Shown piece by piece: positions 7,752 to 16,677 of a stretch of DNA of 64,000 nt. The notes below the pieces were generated by a model. The model did not search any database, was not told the DNA's origin, and worked only from the letters and a program-made list of their open reading frames with translations. Source of the DNA: an uncultured Clostridia bacterium (GTDB lineage Bacteria; Bacillota; Clostridia; Oscillospirales; Acutalibacteraceae); the NCBI GenBank assembly GCA_937876205.1, contig CALEII010000035.1, positions 1 through 64,000 on the forward strand. The letters run 5' to 3'. Positions within the stretch are counted from its first letter, which is position 1; every line of letters starts with the position of its first letter. A program made the translations under genes and the position numbers.

Positions 7752-8604
7752 GAATTCAAAAGGACTTCAGCGTGCAATGACCGCACCTTTTACGGTGTGG
7801 ATGGCTATATTCATCATTATTCCCATTGCACTTGTGCTGTTTTATGCTTTTACCGATGCAACCGGCAGCTTTACATTTGCAAACATTGCAAGTATCTGGG
7901 AATACAGAAGCACATACATAGTTTCAATTGAGTTGGCTCTTGTTGCGACTGTTATATGCCTTCTGCTTGCCTACCCCCTCGCATACAGCATATCAAGAAT
8001 GAAAACACGCCATCAGCAGACGATGGTGTTGCTTGTTATGTTACCTATGTGGATGAACTTCCTTATAAGAACATACGCATGGATGACCATTCTTGAAGAC
8101 ACCGGTCTTATCAACACTCTTCTGAAAGGTTTTCTGAGTCTTTTCGGTTATGAGTTTGAAGGCTTTGCAATGATAAATACAAACGGTGCTATCGTACTGG
8201 GTATGGTTTACAACTTCCTGCCCTATATGATTCTGCCCATTTATACAGTCCTTACCAAGATAGACCACAGCATTATTGAGGCAGCAAGAGACCTTGGTGC
8301 AAACGGTCTTCATATTTTCACAAAGGTGCTTCTTCCCCAGAGTATCCCCGGTATCATTTCAGGCATCACAATGGTATTTGTGCCTGCAGTAAGTACTTTC
8401 ATCATTTCAAAGCTTCTCGGCGGTGGTATGACTTACCTTATCGGTGATATTATAGAGAATTATTTCCTCGGCAATACGGGTGAAGTAAACTATAATGTCG
8501 GTGCGGCACTTTCACTTGTGCTTATGGTGCTTATTCTCATTTCAATGGGAATTATGAACCGTTTTGACAAGGATGCTGAGACAAGCGGAGGTGGACTGTT
8601 TTGA
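7744..8604 (+). CDS. potB: Spermidine/putrescine ABC transporter permease PotB
   Basis: A 286-residue inner-membrane permease with about six membrane segments and the EAA loop EAARDLGANGLHIFTKV that docks on PotA. The ATG at 7744 follows CGGAGG at 9 bases and overlaps the potA stop; a longer open frame upstream lies inside potA and is not used. PotB pairs with PotC to form the polyamine channel. The stop codon overlaps the potC start by four bases. Confidence 0.93.
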   Translation: MNKNSKGLQRAMTAPFTVWMAIFIIIPIALVLFYAFTDATGSFTFANIASIWEYRSTYIVSIELALVATVICLLLAYPLAYSISRMKTRHQQTMVLLVMLPMWMNFLIRTYAWMTILEDTGLINTLLKGFLSLFGYEFEGFAMINTNGAIVLGMVYNFLPYMILPIYTVLTKIDHSIIEAARDLGANGLHIFTKVLLPQSIPGIISGITMVFVPAVSTFIISKLLGGGMTYLIGDIIENYFLGNTGEVNYNVGAALSLVLMVLILISMGIMNRFDKDAETSGGGLF

Positions 8605-9404
8605 AATACGTATCAAGATTTTACAACTTCCTTGTGTTTGCATTCCTTTACTCCCCCATTGTTGTTATGATAGTCTATTCATTCAACGGAATAAAAAGCC
8701 GAAGCGTGTTTGAAGGCTTTTCACTTCAGTGGTACAAAGAGCTTTTCAATGACGCCGTAATTATGAAATCACTGTATGTTTCTCTGCTGATTGCAGTACT
8801 TGCCGCTGTTATTTCAACAGTCATCGGTACTCTCGCTGCAGTGGGAATCAACTCAATGAAGGGCTTCAAGAAAAAAATGTATCTGTCGGTAAACAATATC
8901 CCTATGGTCAATCCCGAAATTGTTACTGCAGTTTCAATGATGATTCTTTTTGTATTCATCATATCAAAATCAAACACAATGGAAATGGGCTTCGGCACAC
9001 TGCTTATATCCCATATCACATTCTGTATACCTTATGTAACTCTTGAGGTTCTGCCTAAAATCAGAGGAATGGATAACAACATTTATAATGCTGCACTTGA
9101 TCTCGGCTGTCCTCCCGCAAAGGCATTCCTCAAGGTTGTGATTCCTCAGATAAAGCCCGGTATCATTACAGGCTTTATTATGGCATTCACACTGTCTCTT
9201 GATGACTTTATTATCAGTTATTTCAACTCGGGAAGTACGGTGCAGACACTTTCTGTCACTATATTCTCAATGACAAAGAAGCCCTACTCCCCAAAAATCA
9301 ATGCGCTTTCAACACTGCTTTTTGTGACGATTCTTGTACTTCTTGTGTCAGTCAATATAAAGCAGATGCGTGATGACACAAAGAAGAAAGGGGCAAGAAA
9401 ATGA
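8601..9404 (+). CDS. potC: Spermidine/putrescine ABC transporter permease PotC
   Basis: A 267-residue permease with six predicted membrane helices. The EAA-type loop appears as AALDLGCPPAKAFLKVV, preceded by NIYN in place of the usual E-A start, and followed by the LDDFIISYF segment typical of PotC. Translation starts at TTG 8601 within TTGA overlapping the potB stop; GGAGGTGG lies just upstream. It overlaps potD by four bases in ATGA, so potBCD are translationally coupled. Confidence 0.93.
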   Translation: MKYVSRFYNFLVFAFLYSPIVVMIVYSFNGIKSRSVFEGFSLQWYKELFNDAVIMKSLYVSLLIAVLAAVISTVIGTLAAVGINSMKGFKKKMYLSVNNIPMVNPEIVTAVSMMILFVFIISKSNTMEMGFGTLLISHITFCIPYVTLEVLPKIRGMDNNIYNAALDLGCPPAKAFLKVVIPQIKPGIITGFIMAFTLSLDDFIISYFNSGSTVQTLSVTIFSMTKKPYSPKINALSTLLFVTILVLLVSVNIKQMRDDTKKKGARK

Positions 9405-10594
9405 AAAAATTTAAGTCCCTTATAATCTGTCTGTGTGTGTTTTTCGCTTCATTTTCGGTAATTGCTTCAGCCGAAGAGGAAGTTGTGCTGAATGTATACA
9501 ACTGGGGTGAATACATCGAACAGTCAACAATTGATATGTTTGAAGAGAAATACCCTTATATTGATGTCAATTACACAACCTTTGACAGCAACGAATCAAT
9601 GTATTCAAAAATCGTCTCAGGCGCAGCATCATATGATATTGTTGTTCCGTCTGAGTATATGGTCAGCAAGCTCATTCAGGAGGATATGCTTGCAGAAATT
9701 GATTTTTCAAACATTCCCAACTACAAATACATCGGTGATGCTTACAAAAATCTTTCCAGCGATCCCGAAAACAAATATTCGGTTCCCTATTTCTGGGGCA
9801 CTGTTGTGGTTATCTATAACAGCAGTTATGTTGATGCAGCAGATGTGGAGAACCGCAGTCTGGACCTGTTATGGAACGAAAAATATGCAGGAAAAATACT
9901 GATGTTTGACAATCCCAGAGATTCATTCGGTATTGCACTGACAAAGCTCGGCTATTCTATGAACTCTGATACAGACAGTCAGTGGCAGGAGGCAGCAAAG
10001 CTTCTCAGTGAGCAGAAGCCCATTGTTCAGGCTTATGTTATGGATGCAATCTTTGATAAAATGGAATCCGCTGAAGCATGGATAGCTCCCTATTACGCAG
10101 GTGATGCACTTATTATTCAGGAAACAAATCCTGACATACAGTTCTATATGCCGAAAGAGGGAACAAATATGTTTGTTGACTCAATGTGCATACTTAACAC
10201 AACAGAACACAAAAAAGAGGCTGAGCTTTTCATCAACTTTATGTGTGAGCCTGAGATTGCAGCAATGAATGCAGAAACAGTAGGCTATGCAACACCGAAT
10301 ACTGAAGCTATGAAGCTGCTTGACCCCGAAATCACAGACAACGAACTTGTCTACCCTGACGAAGAATATCTGAAAAGCAATACGGAAGTATTTATCAATC
10401 TTCCTCAAAAAACACAGATGCTCCAGAGCACACTCTGGACAGATCTTAAAATAATTTCTGCTGAAGAGGGTGCAGAAACCTCTGCAATTGAGTGGATAGA
10501 TGCGTTCTGTCTTACAGTTATTGCTGCAGGCGTAATCAGTGCTGTATATTTCTTTATCAGAAACAGAAAAAGAAAAAAGCTCTGGAAACAGTAA
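9401..10594 (+). CDS. potD: Polyamine-binding protein PotD with C-terminal membrane anchor
   Basis: A 397-residue extracytoplasmic solute-binding protein. A signal peptide ends at about VIASA before residue 25, without a lipobox cysteine. The mature part starts LNVYNWGEYI, the hallmark of PotD/PotF proteins, and keeps the binding-site region VPYFWGTVVVIYN and WIAPYYAGDA. Unusually it ends with a hydrophobic helix (about 366-386) and a basic tail RNRKRKK, so the binding protein should be fixed in the membrane by its C-terminus, not by a lipid. rimM follows after only 12 bases, so the pot operon probably runs on into rimM-trmD. Confidence 0.92.
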   Translation: MKKFKSLIICLCVFFASFSVIASAEEEVVLNVYNWGEYIEQSTIDMFEEKYPYIDVNYTTFDSNESMYSKIVSGAASYDIVVPSEYMVSKLIQEDMLAEIDFSNIPNYKYIGDAYKNLSSDPENKYSVPYFWGTVVVIYNSSYVDAADVENRSLDLLWNEKYAGKILMFDNPRDSFGIALTKLGYSMNSDTDSQWQEAAKLLSEQKPIVQAYVMDAIFDKMESAEAWIAPYYAGDALIIQETNPDIQFYMPKEGTNMFVDSMCILNTTEHKKEAELFINFMCEPEIAAMNAETVGYATPNTEAMKLLDPEITDNELVYPDEEYLKSNTEVFINLPQKTQMLQSTLWTDLKIISAEEGAETSAIEWIDAFCLTVIAAGVISAVYFFIRNRKRKKLWKQ

Positions 10595-10606
10595 AAGGAG
10601 ATTTCT

Positions 10607-11146
10607 ATGCTCAGACAGTTTCTTGAAATCGGACAGATTGTCTCAACACACGGTGTTAAAGGTGAATTCCGTGTAAACCCCTGGTGCGACACTCCCGAAT
10701 TTATGAAAAAATTCAAAACACTGTATTTTGACGCTGACGGTGAAAATGCAGTCAAGGTTATTTCCTGCCGTCCTCACGGCAACATTGTAATACTGAAGCT
10801 TGAGGGCATTGACACTGTTGAGCAGGCACAGAAATACCGCAACCGTGTTCTCTTTATGGCACGCAAGGACGCAAAGCTTAAAAAGGGAGACTGGTTTATT
10901 CAGGACCTTATCGGCTGCACAGTTTATGACATTGACGATAACGACAAAATATACGGAAAGCTTACCGATGTTGCTCAGACGGGTGCTAATGACATCTGGT
11001 ATATTGAGAATAACGGAAAAGAGTATATTATCCCTGCAATAAAAGATGTTGTCATAAATGTTGATGTAGAAAATGAAAGTGTATTTATAAGACCTCTCAG
11101 AGGCATTTTTGACGAAGAGGTTAACGGTGACAAGGATGAGGATTGA
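10607..11146 (+). CDS. rimM: 16S rRNA processing protein RimM
   Basis: A 179-residue ribosome maturation factor that acts on the 30S head with protein S19. The N-terminal RimM domain opens with EIGQIVSTHGVKGEFRV, and residues ~95-170 form the PRC-barrel domain with KGDWFIQDLIG and EYIIPAIKDVV. AAAGGAGA precedes the ATG. The gene starts 12 bases after potD and overlaps trmD by 11 bases; rimM-trmD is the usual pairing, but the usual neighbours rpsP and rplS are absent. Confidence 0.95.
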   Translation: MLRQFLEIGQIVSTHGVKGEFRVNPWCDTPEFMKKFKTLYFDADGENAVKVISCRPHGNIVILKLEGIDTVEQAQKYRNRVLFMARKDAKLKKGDWFIQDLIGCTVYDIDDNDKIYGKLTDVAQTGANDIWYIENNGKEYIIPAIKDVVINVDVENESVFIRPLRGIFDEEVNGDKDED

Positions 11147-11819
11147 TATACTCACACTTTTTCCGGAAATGTGCGAAAGAGTCTATTCTGAAAGCATAAT
11201 CGGCAGATCTGTTGCAAAAGGACTGATTGAGATACATTCTCATAACATCCGTGACTATGCAGACAACAAACACCACAATGTTGATGACACACCGTACGGC
11301 GGAGGAATGGGTATGCTGATGATGGCTCAGCCCATTTATGACTGCTATAAGACATTATGTGATGAGACAGGAACAAAACCTTATCTTATATATATGTCAC
11401 CACAGGGCAAGGTTCTCACTCAGGAAAAAGTGAAACAGCTTGCAAAAATAGATAATATAGCCATTCTCTGCGGTCACTACGAAGGTGTTGACGAAAGGGT
11501 TATTGAAGCTATAGTTGATGAAGAAATATCTGTTGGTGACTATGTGCTTACAGGCGGTGAACTGCCGGCTCTCGTTCTGACGGATTCCGTTGCAAGAATG
11601 CTCCCGGGAGTACTTGCAAATGATGAAGCAATGGAAAAAGAAAGTCACTATAACGGTCTGCTTGAATACCCGCAGTACACAAAACCTGCAGAGTGGAACG
11701 GAATGAAGGTTCCCGATGTACTTCTGTCGGGGCATCACGCAAACATAGAAAAATGGCGTCAGGAACAGTCGTTAAAACGCACAAAAGAAAGACGTCCCGA
11801 CCTGCTTGACAAGAAATAG
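11136..11819 (+). CDS. trmD: tRNA (guanine-37-N1)-methyltransferase
   Basis: A 227-residue SPOUT-class enzyme that methylates G37 beside the anticodon with S-adenosylmethionine. The trefoil-knot region is visible in LCGHYEGVDERV and SVGDYVLTGGELPAL, and the N-terminal part has PYGGGMGMLM. I start at ATG 11136 (MRIDILTLFPEM), overlapping the rimM stop by 11 bases; an upstream in-frame start lies deeper in rimM. A strong terminator follows at 11828. Confidence 0.95.
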   Translation: MRIDILTLFPEMCERVYSESIIGRSVAKGLIEIHSHNIRDYADNKHHNVDDTPYGGGMGMLMMAQPIYDCYKTLCDETGTKPYLIYMSPQGKVLTQEKVKQLAKIDNIAILCGHYEGVDERVIEAIVDEEISVGDYVLTGGELPALVLTDSVARMLPGVLANDEAMEKESHYNGLLEYPQYTKPAEWNGMKVPDVLLSGHHANIEKWRQEQSLKRTKERRPDLLDKK

Positions 11820-11827
11820 AATTACAC

Positions 11828-11876
11828 AAATCACCTTTATTTTGACTTTTTTTTCAAAATGAGGGTGATTTTTTAG
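11828..11876 (+). terminator. Terminator of the pot-rimM-trmD transcript
   Basis: 18-bp stem (11828-11845 with 11854-11871, two G-T pairs), 8-base loop, then a T-run. Confidence 0.85.
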
Positions 11877-12000
11877 TCTGTTTCAATAAATCAGATGCAA
11901 AATCCTTGTCAATTTGCACAAAGTTTCAAAGTTTAAAATTCAAAGGTTTATTATTCTATCCGAAGTTTTATTTTTGGTCAAAATACTGCTGTTTTTATCA

Positions 12001-12028
12001 TTGACGAAACGAACTTTTGTGGTATAAT
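12001..12028 (+). promoter_or_regulatory. Promoter of ptsH
   Basis: TTGACG (12001-12006) and TATAAT (12023-12028), spacing 16, with TGG as extended -10. Confidence 0.75.
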
Positions 12029-12073
12029 ATGTATTGTGAAATATAAAATTTATTGGTAGGGAGTAATCGCCTT

Positions 12074-12337
12074 ATGTGTGTTAAAGATGTAGTTGTTGAG
12101 AATCAGGTAGGACTTCACGCTCGTCCTGCAACATTCTTCATTCAGAAAGCAAACGAATTCAAGTCATCAATCTGGGTAGAAAAAGAAGAGCGCAGGGCTA
12201 ACGCAAAGAGTCTGCTTGGTGTTCTTTCCCTTGGTATAATGGGCGGTACACAGATCAGAATTATCGCAGGTGGCACAGATGAGCAGGAAGCTGTAGATGC
12301 TCTTGCAAAGCTTGTTGAATCCGGTTTCTCTGAATAA
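12074..12337 (+). CDS. ptsH: Phosphocarrier protein HPr
   Basis: An 87-residue HPr of the sugar phosphotransferase system. With the ATG at 12074 the active-site histidine in GLHARPA is residue 15 and the regulatory serine in AKSLLGVL is residue 46, exactly the canonical numbers, which settles the start against an upstream TTG at 12053. Having both His15 and Ser46 makes it a transport and catabolite-control HPr, not Crh. ptsI is not next to it; the gene stands alone between its promoter and a terminator. Confidence 0.94.
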   Translation: MCVKDVVVENQVGLHARPATFFIQKANEFKSSIWVEKEERRANAKSLLGVLSLGIMGGTQIRIIAGGTDEQEAVDALAKLVESGFSE

Positions 12338-12351
12338 TAACAAGACAAACT

Positions 12352-12382
12352 AACGGTGTACCTGACGGTATGCCGTTTTTTA
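12352..12382 (+). terminator. Terminator of ptsH
   Basis: AACGGTGTACC pairs with GGTATGCCGTT (two G-T pairs) around TGAC, followed by a T-run. Confidence 0.75.
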
Positions 12383-12424
12383 ACTTTTAAACAAAACAAT
12401 AATTTATGAAAGGATGGTGTTTTC

Positions 12425-14278
12425 ATGAACGATAAACTCAAAACTCTTCGTGCAAAGGCAATGCGTTTGCCTCTTGAGCCCGGTGTATATATAATGAAAG
12501 ACAAATCGGGCAAAATAATCTATATCGGCAAGGCTAAAAAACTGAAAAACAGAGTCAGTCAGTATTTCGGTTCACAGAACAATCATCCTGTCAAGGTGCG
12601 CAGAATGGTCGAGAATGTCAATGACTTTGATTTTATTGTTGTCAACAGTGAATTTGAAGCTCTCGTTCTCGAGTGCAGTCTTATAAAGCAGCACACACCA
12701 AAATACAATATTCTTCTCAAGGATGACAAGGGTTATCATTATGTAAAGATTGCAGGCACTGATTGGAAAAACCTCTCAAGTGAAAAACAAAAGCTTGATG
12801 ACGGTGCAAAATATTTGGGACCCTACACAAGCTCAGACTGCGTCTCACGCTCTGTCTCAGAAGCTCAGAAAATATTCAGACTGCCCACCTGCGGCAAGGT
12901 ATTTCCTCACGACATAAATAAAAAAGGCAGACCGTGCCTGAATTTTCATATCAAGCTCTGCAATGCGCCCTGCGTAGGCAAAATCAGCCGTGAAGCGCAC
13001 AATGAAGCCGTTGATAACGCTGTCAGATTCATAACGGGAGGCAACGATGCCCTTGTCCGTGAGCTGAAGCACAGAATGGAAGAAGCCGCAGAGAATCTTG
13101 AATTTGAAAAGGCGGCATCACTGCGTGACTCAATTCAGGCAATTGAAAAAACAGCATCAAAGCAGAATGTTGTTTCACAGAAAACGAAGGAGCAGGACGT
13201 TTTTGCAGTCTGCGAATCTCTGGGCAAGGTCTGTCTTTCCGTACTCAGATTTTCCGACGGCAGACTTTATGACAGTGAGTACTTTTTCACCAACGCTATT
13301 GATGAGTTACCCTCAATCAGAGAAAAGCTCATTGCTGACTACTACACAATGCGTGATAATATTCCCGCAAACATTGCCGTTGACGGAGAGGTTGAGGGAA
13401 TTGAAGCACTCACACAGATGCTCAGTGAAAAAAAAGGCAGAAATGTCCGTATTTATATCCCCGAAAAAGGTGAAAATGCAAGTCTTATGAAGCTCTGCTC
13501 AGGCAATGCGGCAGAAAAGCTTGCACAGAGCCTGGGCAGAAGCGGAAAAACTGTCGCCGCACTGGATGAACTGGCTTCTCTGCTCGGTCTTGAAAGTCCG
13601 CCGGAATATATTGAATCATACGATATATCCCACACTGACGGCGCAGATAATGTTGCAGGTATGATAGTTTTCAAGGGCGGGAAACCATTGAAAAGTGCAT
13701 ACAGACGTTTTGAAATCAAAGGCTTCTCAGGTCAGGATGACTACCGTTCAATGGCAGAGGTTCTCACAAGACGCTTCAATGAATATGAAAATGAAAAGCA
13801 TAACAATCCCTCAGAGGGATTCGGTAAAAAACCGGACCTCATTCTCCTTGACGGCGGCATAGGTCAGGTAAATGCAGTAAAACCCGTGCTTGAAACATTC
13901 GGACTTACAGACATTCCTCTTTTCGGTATGGTCAAGGATAACAAGCACAGAACTCGTGCAATTGCCCACGGCGGCGGTGAAATTGCCATCAATGACAAGA
14001 GAAGAGCATTTACCCTTGTTTCTGATATTCAGGAGGAGGTACACAGATTCTCCGTTGAGTATCACAGAAAGAAGCAGAAAAAAACAATGACTGCTATGAC
14101 TCTCACGGAAATTGAGGGGGTGGGTACAGTCAGGGCAAAGAATATCCTTAAGCATTTCAGAACGCTCACGGCTGTACGCAATGCTGCAATTGATGAATTA
14201 TGCGAAGTTGACGGCATAAATGAAAGCACTGCAACAAATATATACAATTACTATCACAGGGATGATAACAATGATTAA
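12425..14278 (+). CDS. uvrC: Excinuclease ABC subunit C
   Basis: A 617-residue UvrC, the dual-incision nuclease of nucleotide excision repair. The GIY-YIG domain is at the N-terminus (GVYIMKDKSGKIIYIGKAKK), the UVR motif that contacts UvrB around residues 205-240 (LEFEKAASLRDSI), the RNase H-like second nuclease in the middle (YDISHTDG and LILLDGGIGQVNAV), and helix-hairpin-helix motifs at the end (LTEIEGVGTVRAKNIL). Length is normal for the family. AAAGGATGGTG precedes the ATG. The stop overlaps the next gene by 8 bases. Confidence 0.96.
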   Translation: MNDKLKTLRAKAMRLPLEPGVYIMKDKSGKIIYIGKAKKLKNRVSQYFGSQNNHPVKVRRMVENVNDFDFIVVNSEFEALVLECSLIKQHTPKYNILLKDDKGYHYVKIAGTDWKNLSSEKQKLDDGAKYLGPYTSSDCVSRSVSEAQKIFRLPTCGKVFPHDINKKGRPCLNFHIKLCNAPCVGKISREAHNEAVDNAVRFITGGNDALVRELKHRMEEAAENLEFEKAASLRDSIQAIEKTASKQNVVSQKTKEQDVFAVCESLGKVCLSVLRFSDGRLYDSEYFFTNAIDELPSIREKLIADYYTMRDNIPANIAVDGEVEGIEALTQMLSEKKGRNVRIYIPEKGENASLMKLCSGNAAEKLAQSLGRSGKTVAALDELASLLGLESPPEYIESYDISHTDGADNVAGMIVFKGGKPLKSAYRRFEIKGFSGQDDYRSMAEVLTRRFNEYENEKHNNPSEGFGKKPDLILLDGGIGQVNAVKPVLETFGLTDIPLFGMVKDNKHRTRAIAHGGGEIAINDKRRAFTLVSDIQEEVHRFSVEYHRKKQKKTMTAMTLTEIEGVGTVRAKNILKHFRTLTAVRNAAIDELCEVDGINESTATNIYNYYHRDDNND

Positions 14279-14918
14279 AGCAATTATATTTGACCTTGAC
14301 GGCACACTTCTGAACACGCTTGATGACCTTGCCGACAGCGTCAATCATATTCTCACATCACACTCAATGAAAACAAGAACTGTTGATGAAATACGTTCCT
14401 TTATAGGCAACGGAATCCCGACGCTTATTGCACGCAGCGTACCTGCAGATACAGCCAGCGAAACGCTCAGTATCTGTGTGGATGAAATGCAAAGCTATTA
14501 TAAGGCTCATGCTGATATAAAAACAAAGCCTTATGACGGCATCAATGAGCTTCTTTCACAGCTCAGGCAAAGAAAAATTGCGTCTGCAGTTGTCACAAAT
14601 AAGGCTGAAGAATCAGCAAAAATACTGTGTGACAGAAAATTCGGTGATGTATTTTCTTTTATCATCGGTGACAATGGTAAAGACAGGCTGAAGCCTGCAC
14701 CTGACAATGTTTTCAGGGCCCTCAAGCTCCTCGGAGCAGAAAAGAACGAAGTTCTGTATGTCGGTGACTCAGATGTGGATATGATTACTGCTGCAAATGC
14801 AGGTCTCAGAAGTGTTGGTGTCAGCTGGGGCTTCAGAGACGCAGATGTGCTCAGAAAAAACGGCGCAGATTACATAATTCATTCTCCGGAAGAATTATTA
14901 AACCTTTTAATTTTATAA
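14271..14918 (+). CDS. HAD phosphatase, phosphoglycolate phosphatase-like
   Basis: A 215-residue HAD hydrolase of the Gph/PGP group. Motif I is IFDLDGTLLNTLDDL, motif II is VVTNKAEE, motif III is the Lys of RLKPAPD, and motif IV is YVGDSDVDMITAANAG. The helical cap lies between residues ~15 and 80. Likely substrate is 2-phosphoglycolate, which arises from repair of DNA ends, and that fits its coupling to uvrC; pyrophosphatase or other sugar phosphatase activity is possible. I use ATG 14271; a longer upstream frame lies inside uvrC. Confidence 0.85.
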   Translation: MIKAIIFDLDGTLLNTLDDLADSVNHILTSHSMKTRTVDEIRSFIGNGIPTLIARSVPADTASETLSICVDEMQSYYKAHADIKTKPYDGINELLSQLRQRKIASAVVTNKAEESAKILCDRKFGDVFSFIIGDNGKDRLKPAPDNVFRALKLLGAEKNEVLYVGDSDVDMITAANAGLRSVGVSWGFRDADVLRKNGADYIIHSPEELLNLLIL

Positions 14919-14933
14919 ATTTTCAATTTTCTA

Positions 14934-14963
14934 TTGACAAAAACACTTATAAAATGCGATAAT
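14934..14963 (+). promoter_or_regulatory. Promoter of rsmD-coaD
   Basis: TTGACA (14934-14939) and GATAAT (14958-14963), spacing 18, with TGC as extended -10. Confidence 0.65.
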
Positions 14964-14990
14964 ATGATAAGATATGTACAGGAGAAGAGT

Positions 14991-15521
14991 ATGAGAGTTA
15001 TTACAGGTTCTGCAAAAGGCAGAAAACTTATCACACTTGAGGGAGAAGATATACGCCCCACCTCAGCTAAGGTCAAAGGTGCTATTTTCAACTCAATTCA
15101 GTTTGATATTGAGGGAAGAACAGTCCTCGATATGTTTGCCGGTGCCGGTCAGCTTGGCATCGAAGCTCTCAGCAGAGGTGCAAAAAAAGCAGTATTTGTT
15201 GACCTGAACCGTGATTCGGTAAGAGTTATCAATGACAACCTCACTCACTGTCAGCTCAAGGATAAGGCAACTGTTTTCAACGGTGACGGTCTTTCCTACG
15301 CAAAGACATCAAGAGAGAAGTTTGACATAATTTTCATTGACCCGCCCTACAGAAACGGTCTTGCACTCAAGGCTCTTTCATTGGCAGTCAATGTTATAAA
15401 TGAAGGCGGAATCATAGTCTGCGAAACAGATATCAAAGAGGAGCTGCCCGAAAGCATCGGTGATTTCAGCGTTGCAAAACAGGACACTTACTCAAAAACA
15501 AAACTCACTATCTATCGTTAG
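14991..15521 (+). CDS. rsmD: 16S rRNA (guanine-966-N2)-methyltransferase
   Basis: A 176-residue Rossmann-fold methyltransferase that modifies G966 of 16S rRNA. Motif I is LDMFAGAGQLGIEALSRGA and the catalytic N-methyltransferase motif is FIDPPY. The start MRVITGSAKGRKL is standard; ATG 14991 has GGAGAAGAG immediately upstream, whereas the longer frame starts before the promoter -10. coaD follows after 11 bases, a conserved pairing in Firmicutes. Confidence 0.94.
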   Translation: MRVITGSAKGRKLITLEGEDIRPTSAKVKGAIFNSIQFDIEGRTVLDMFAGAGQLGIEALSRGAKKAVFVDLNRDSVRVINDNLTHCQLKDKATVFNGDGLSYAKTSREKFDIIFIDPPYRNGLALKALSLAVNVINEGGIIVCETDIKEELPESIGDFSVAKQDTYSKTKLTIYR

Positions 15522-15532
15522 GGTGAACACAA

Positions 15533-16024
15533 TTGAGAATTGCAGTTTATCCGGGCAGCTTTGACCCTGTCACAAACGGTCACCTCGATATAATCAGGCG
15601 TGCGGCAAAAATGTTTGACAAGGTCATAGTGCTCGTCTCATATAACATAAGAAAAAGCGGCGGCACATTCACTCCTCAGGAGAGAGTTGAATTCATAAGA
15701 AAGAGCGTTCATCTCCCGAATGTGCAGGTTGAATCATATCAGGGACTTCTGGCTGACTTCGTCAGAATCTCAGGCGCATCGGCAATTGTCAAAGGTCTGC
15801 GTGCCGTTTCTGACTTTGAGGTTGAATTCCAGCAGGCTCTTGTCAACAGACAGCTTGCACCGGATGTTGATACGGTTTTTCTCGTTTCAAGCCTTGAGAA
15901 TATGTATCTGAGCTCCAGTGCAGTGAAAGAAATATGTCTGCTCGGCGGTGAAATTTCAAATTTTGTTCCGCCCGAAATTGCAGATGATATAATCAAAAAA
16001 ATATCCGGTAAAAAATCAAAATAA
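15533..16024 (+). CDS. coaD: Phosphopantetheine adenylyltransferase
   Basis: A 163-residue enzyme for the fourth step of coenzyme A synthesis (4'-phosphopantetheine plus ATP). The nucleotidyltransferase motif is YPGSFDPVTNGHLDII and the C-terminal ATP-site motif is YLSSSAVKEI. Starts at TTG 15533 behind GGGTGA. Length and motifs are canonical. Cotranscribed with rsmD. Confidence 0.95.
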   Translation: MRIAVYPGSFDPVTNGHLDIIRRAAKMFDKVIVLVSYNIRKSGGTFTPQERVEFIRKSVHLPNVQVESYQGLLADFVRISGASAIVKGLRAVSDFEVEFQQALVNRQLAPDVDTVFLVSSLENMYLSSSAVKEICLLGGEISNFVPPEIADDIIKKISGKKSK

Positions 16025-16045
16025 ATTCCAACGGAGGAAACAGAT

Positions 16046-16609
16046 ATGAATTTTGAAGAAATCATTGAAAAAATTGAAGACATACTTGAAGAAGGCAAAC
16101 CCTCTTTCGGTGGCGGCGGCAAGGTAAAGGTTGACGCTGACGCTATCCACGACCATCTCAAGGAGCTTAGTTCTTCAATCCCCGCTGAAATAATTCAGGC
16201 AAGAAAAATTGTTGCAGACAGAAGAGAAATCCTTCAGGAAGCACAGGAAACAGCAAGCAAAATCGTCACAGACGCACAGAAGAAGGCTGCTGAGCTTACA
16301 AGTGAGCACGAAATCACAAACAGCGCAAAGGATGCTGCTCTCAAAATAATGAACGAAGCTAACGCAAAGGCTGAGGAAATCGTTGCTGATGCTGAGGCTA
16401 AGGCTGCTGCACGTGAAGACTACGCAAAAAGATGGTCTTATGAGCTCCAGTCAAATGCATACAGCCACGCAAATGACATTATGGTACAGAGCGCACAGTA
16501 TCTGGCAAAGTGTATCGAAGCATTCGACGAAAACAAAGTTCTTGCAGAGACTGCAGTTGCAAGACTCCAGAATGTAAAGCTCAAGTCCCCCGTTGACGAC
16601 GAAGTATAA
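16046..16609 (+). CDS. Coiled-coil protein, V-ATPase subunit H/DivIVA-like
   Basis: A 187-residue protein, mostly one long Ala/Glu/Lys-rich coiled coil (about residues 45-140) rich in ATASKIVTDAQKKAAE-like heptads, preceded by a Gly-rich turn FGGGGKVKVDAD. Such proteins are often annotated as ATPase subunit H-like by low-complexity similarity alone. No membrane segment or catalytic motif is seen. It follows coaD in the same operon, as it does in other Clostridia to my memory. A role as a structural or scaffolding protein is a guess. Well-spaced AACGGAGGAA precedes the ATG. Confidence 0.75.
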   Translation: MNFEEIIEKIEDILEEGKPSFGGGGKVKVDADAIHDHLKELSSSIPAEIIQARKIVADRREILQEAQETASKIVTDAQKKAAELTSEHEITNSAKDAALKIMNEANAKAEEIVADAEAKAAAREDYAKRWSYELQSNAYSHANDIMVQSAQYLAKCIEAFDENKVLAETAVARLQNVKLKSPVDDEV

Positions 16610-16633
16610 CATACGGCAGTAATTTAAACTTAA

Positions 16634-16677
16634 CACCTTGCATAATTATTTTATGAATACTTATGCGAGGTGCTTTT
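16634..16677 (+). promoter_or_regulatory. Hairpin covering the ribosome binding site of the next gene
   Basis: CACCTTGCATAA (16634-16645) pairs with TTATGCGAGGTG (16661-16672) over 12 bp with one G-T pair. The 3' arm contains the GAGGTG binding site of the gene starting at 16678, and CTTTTA follows, so it can act as a weak terminator of the rsmD operon, as a block on translation, or both. Confidence 0.55.
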
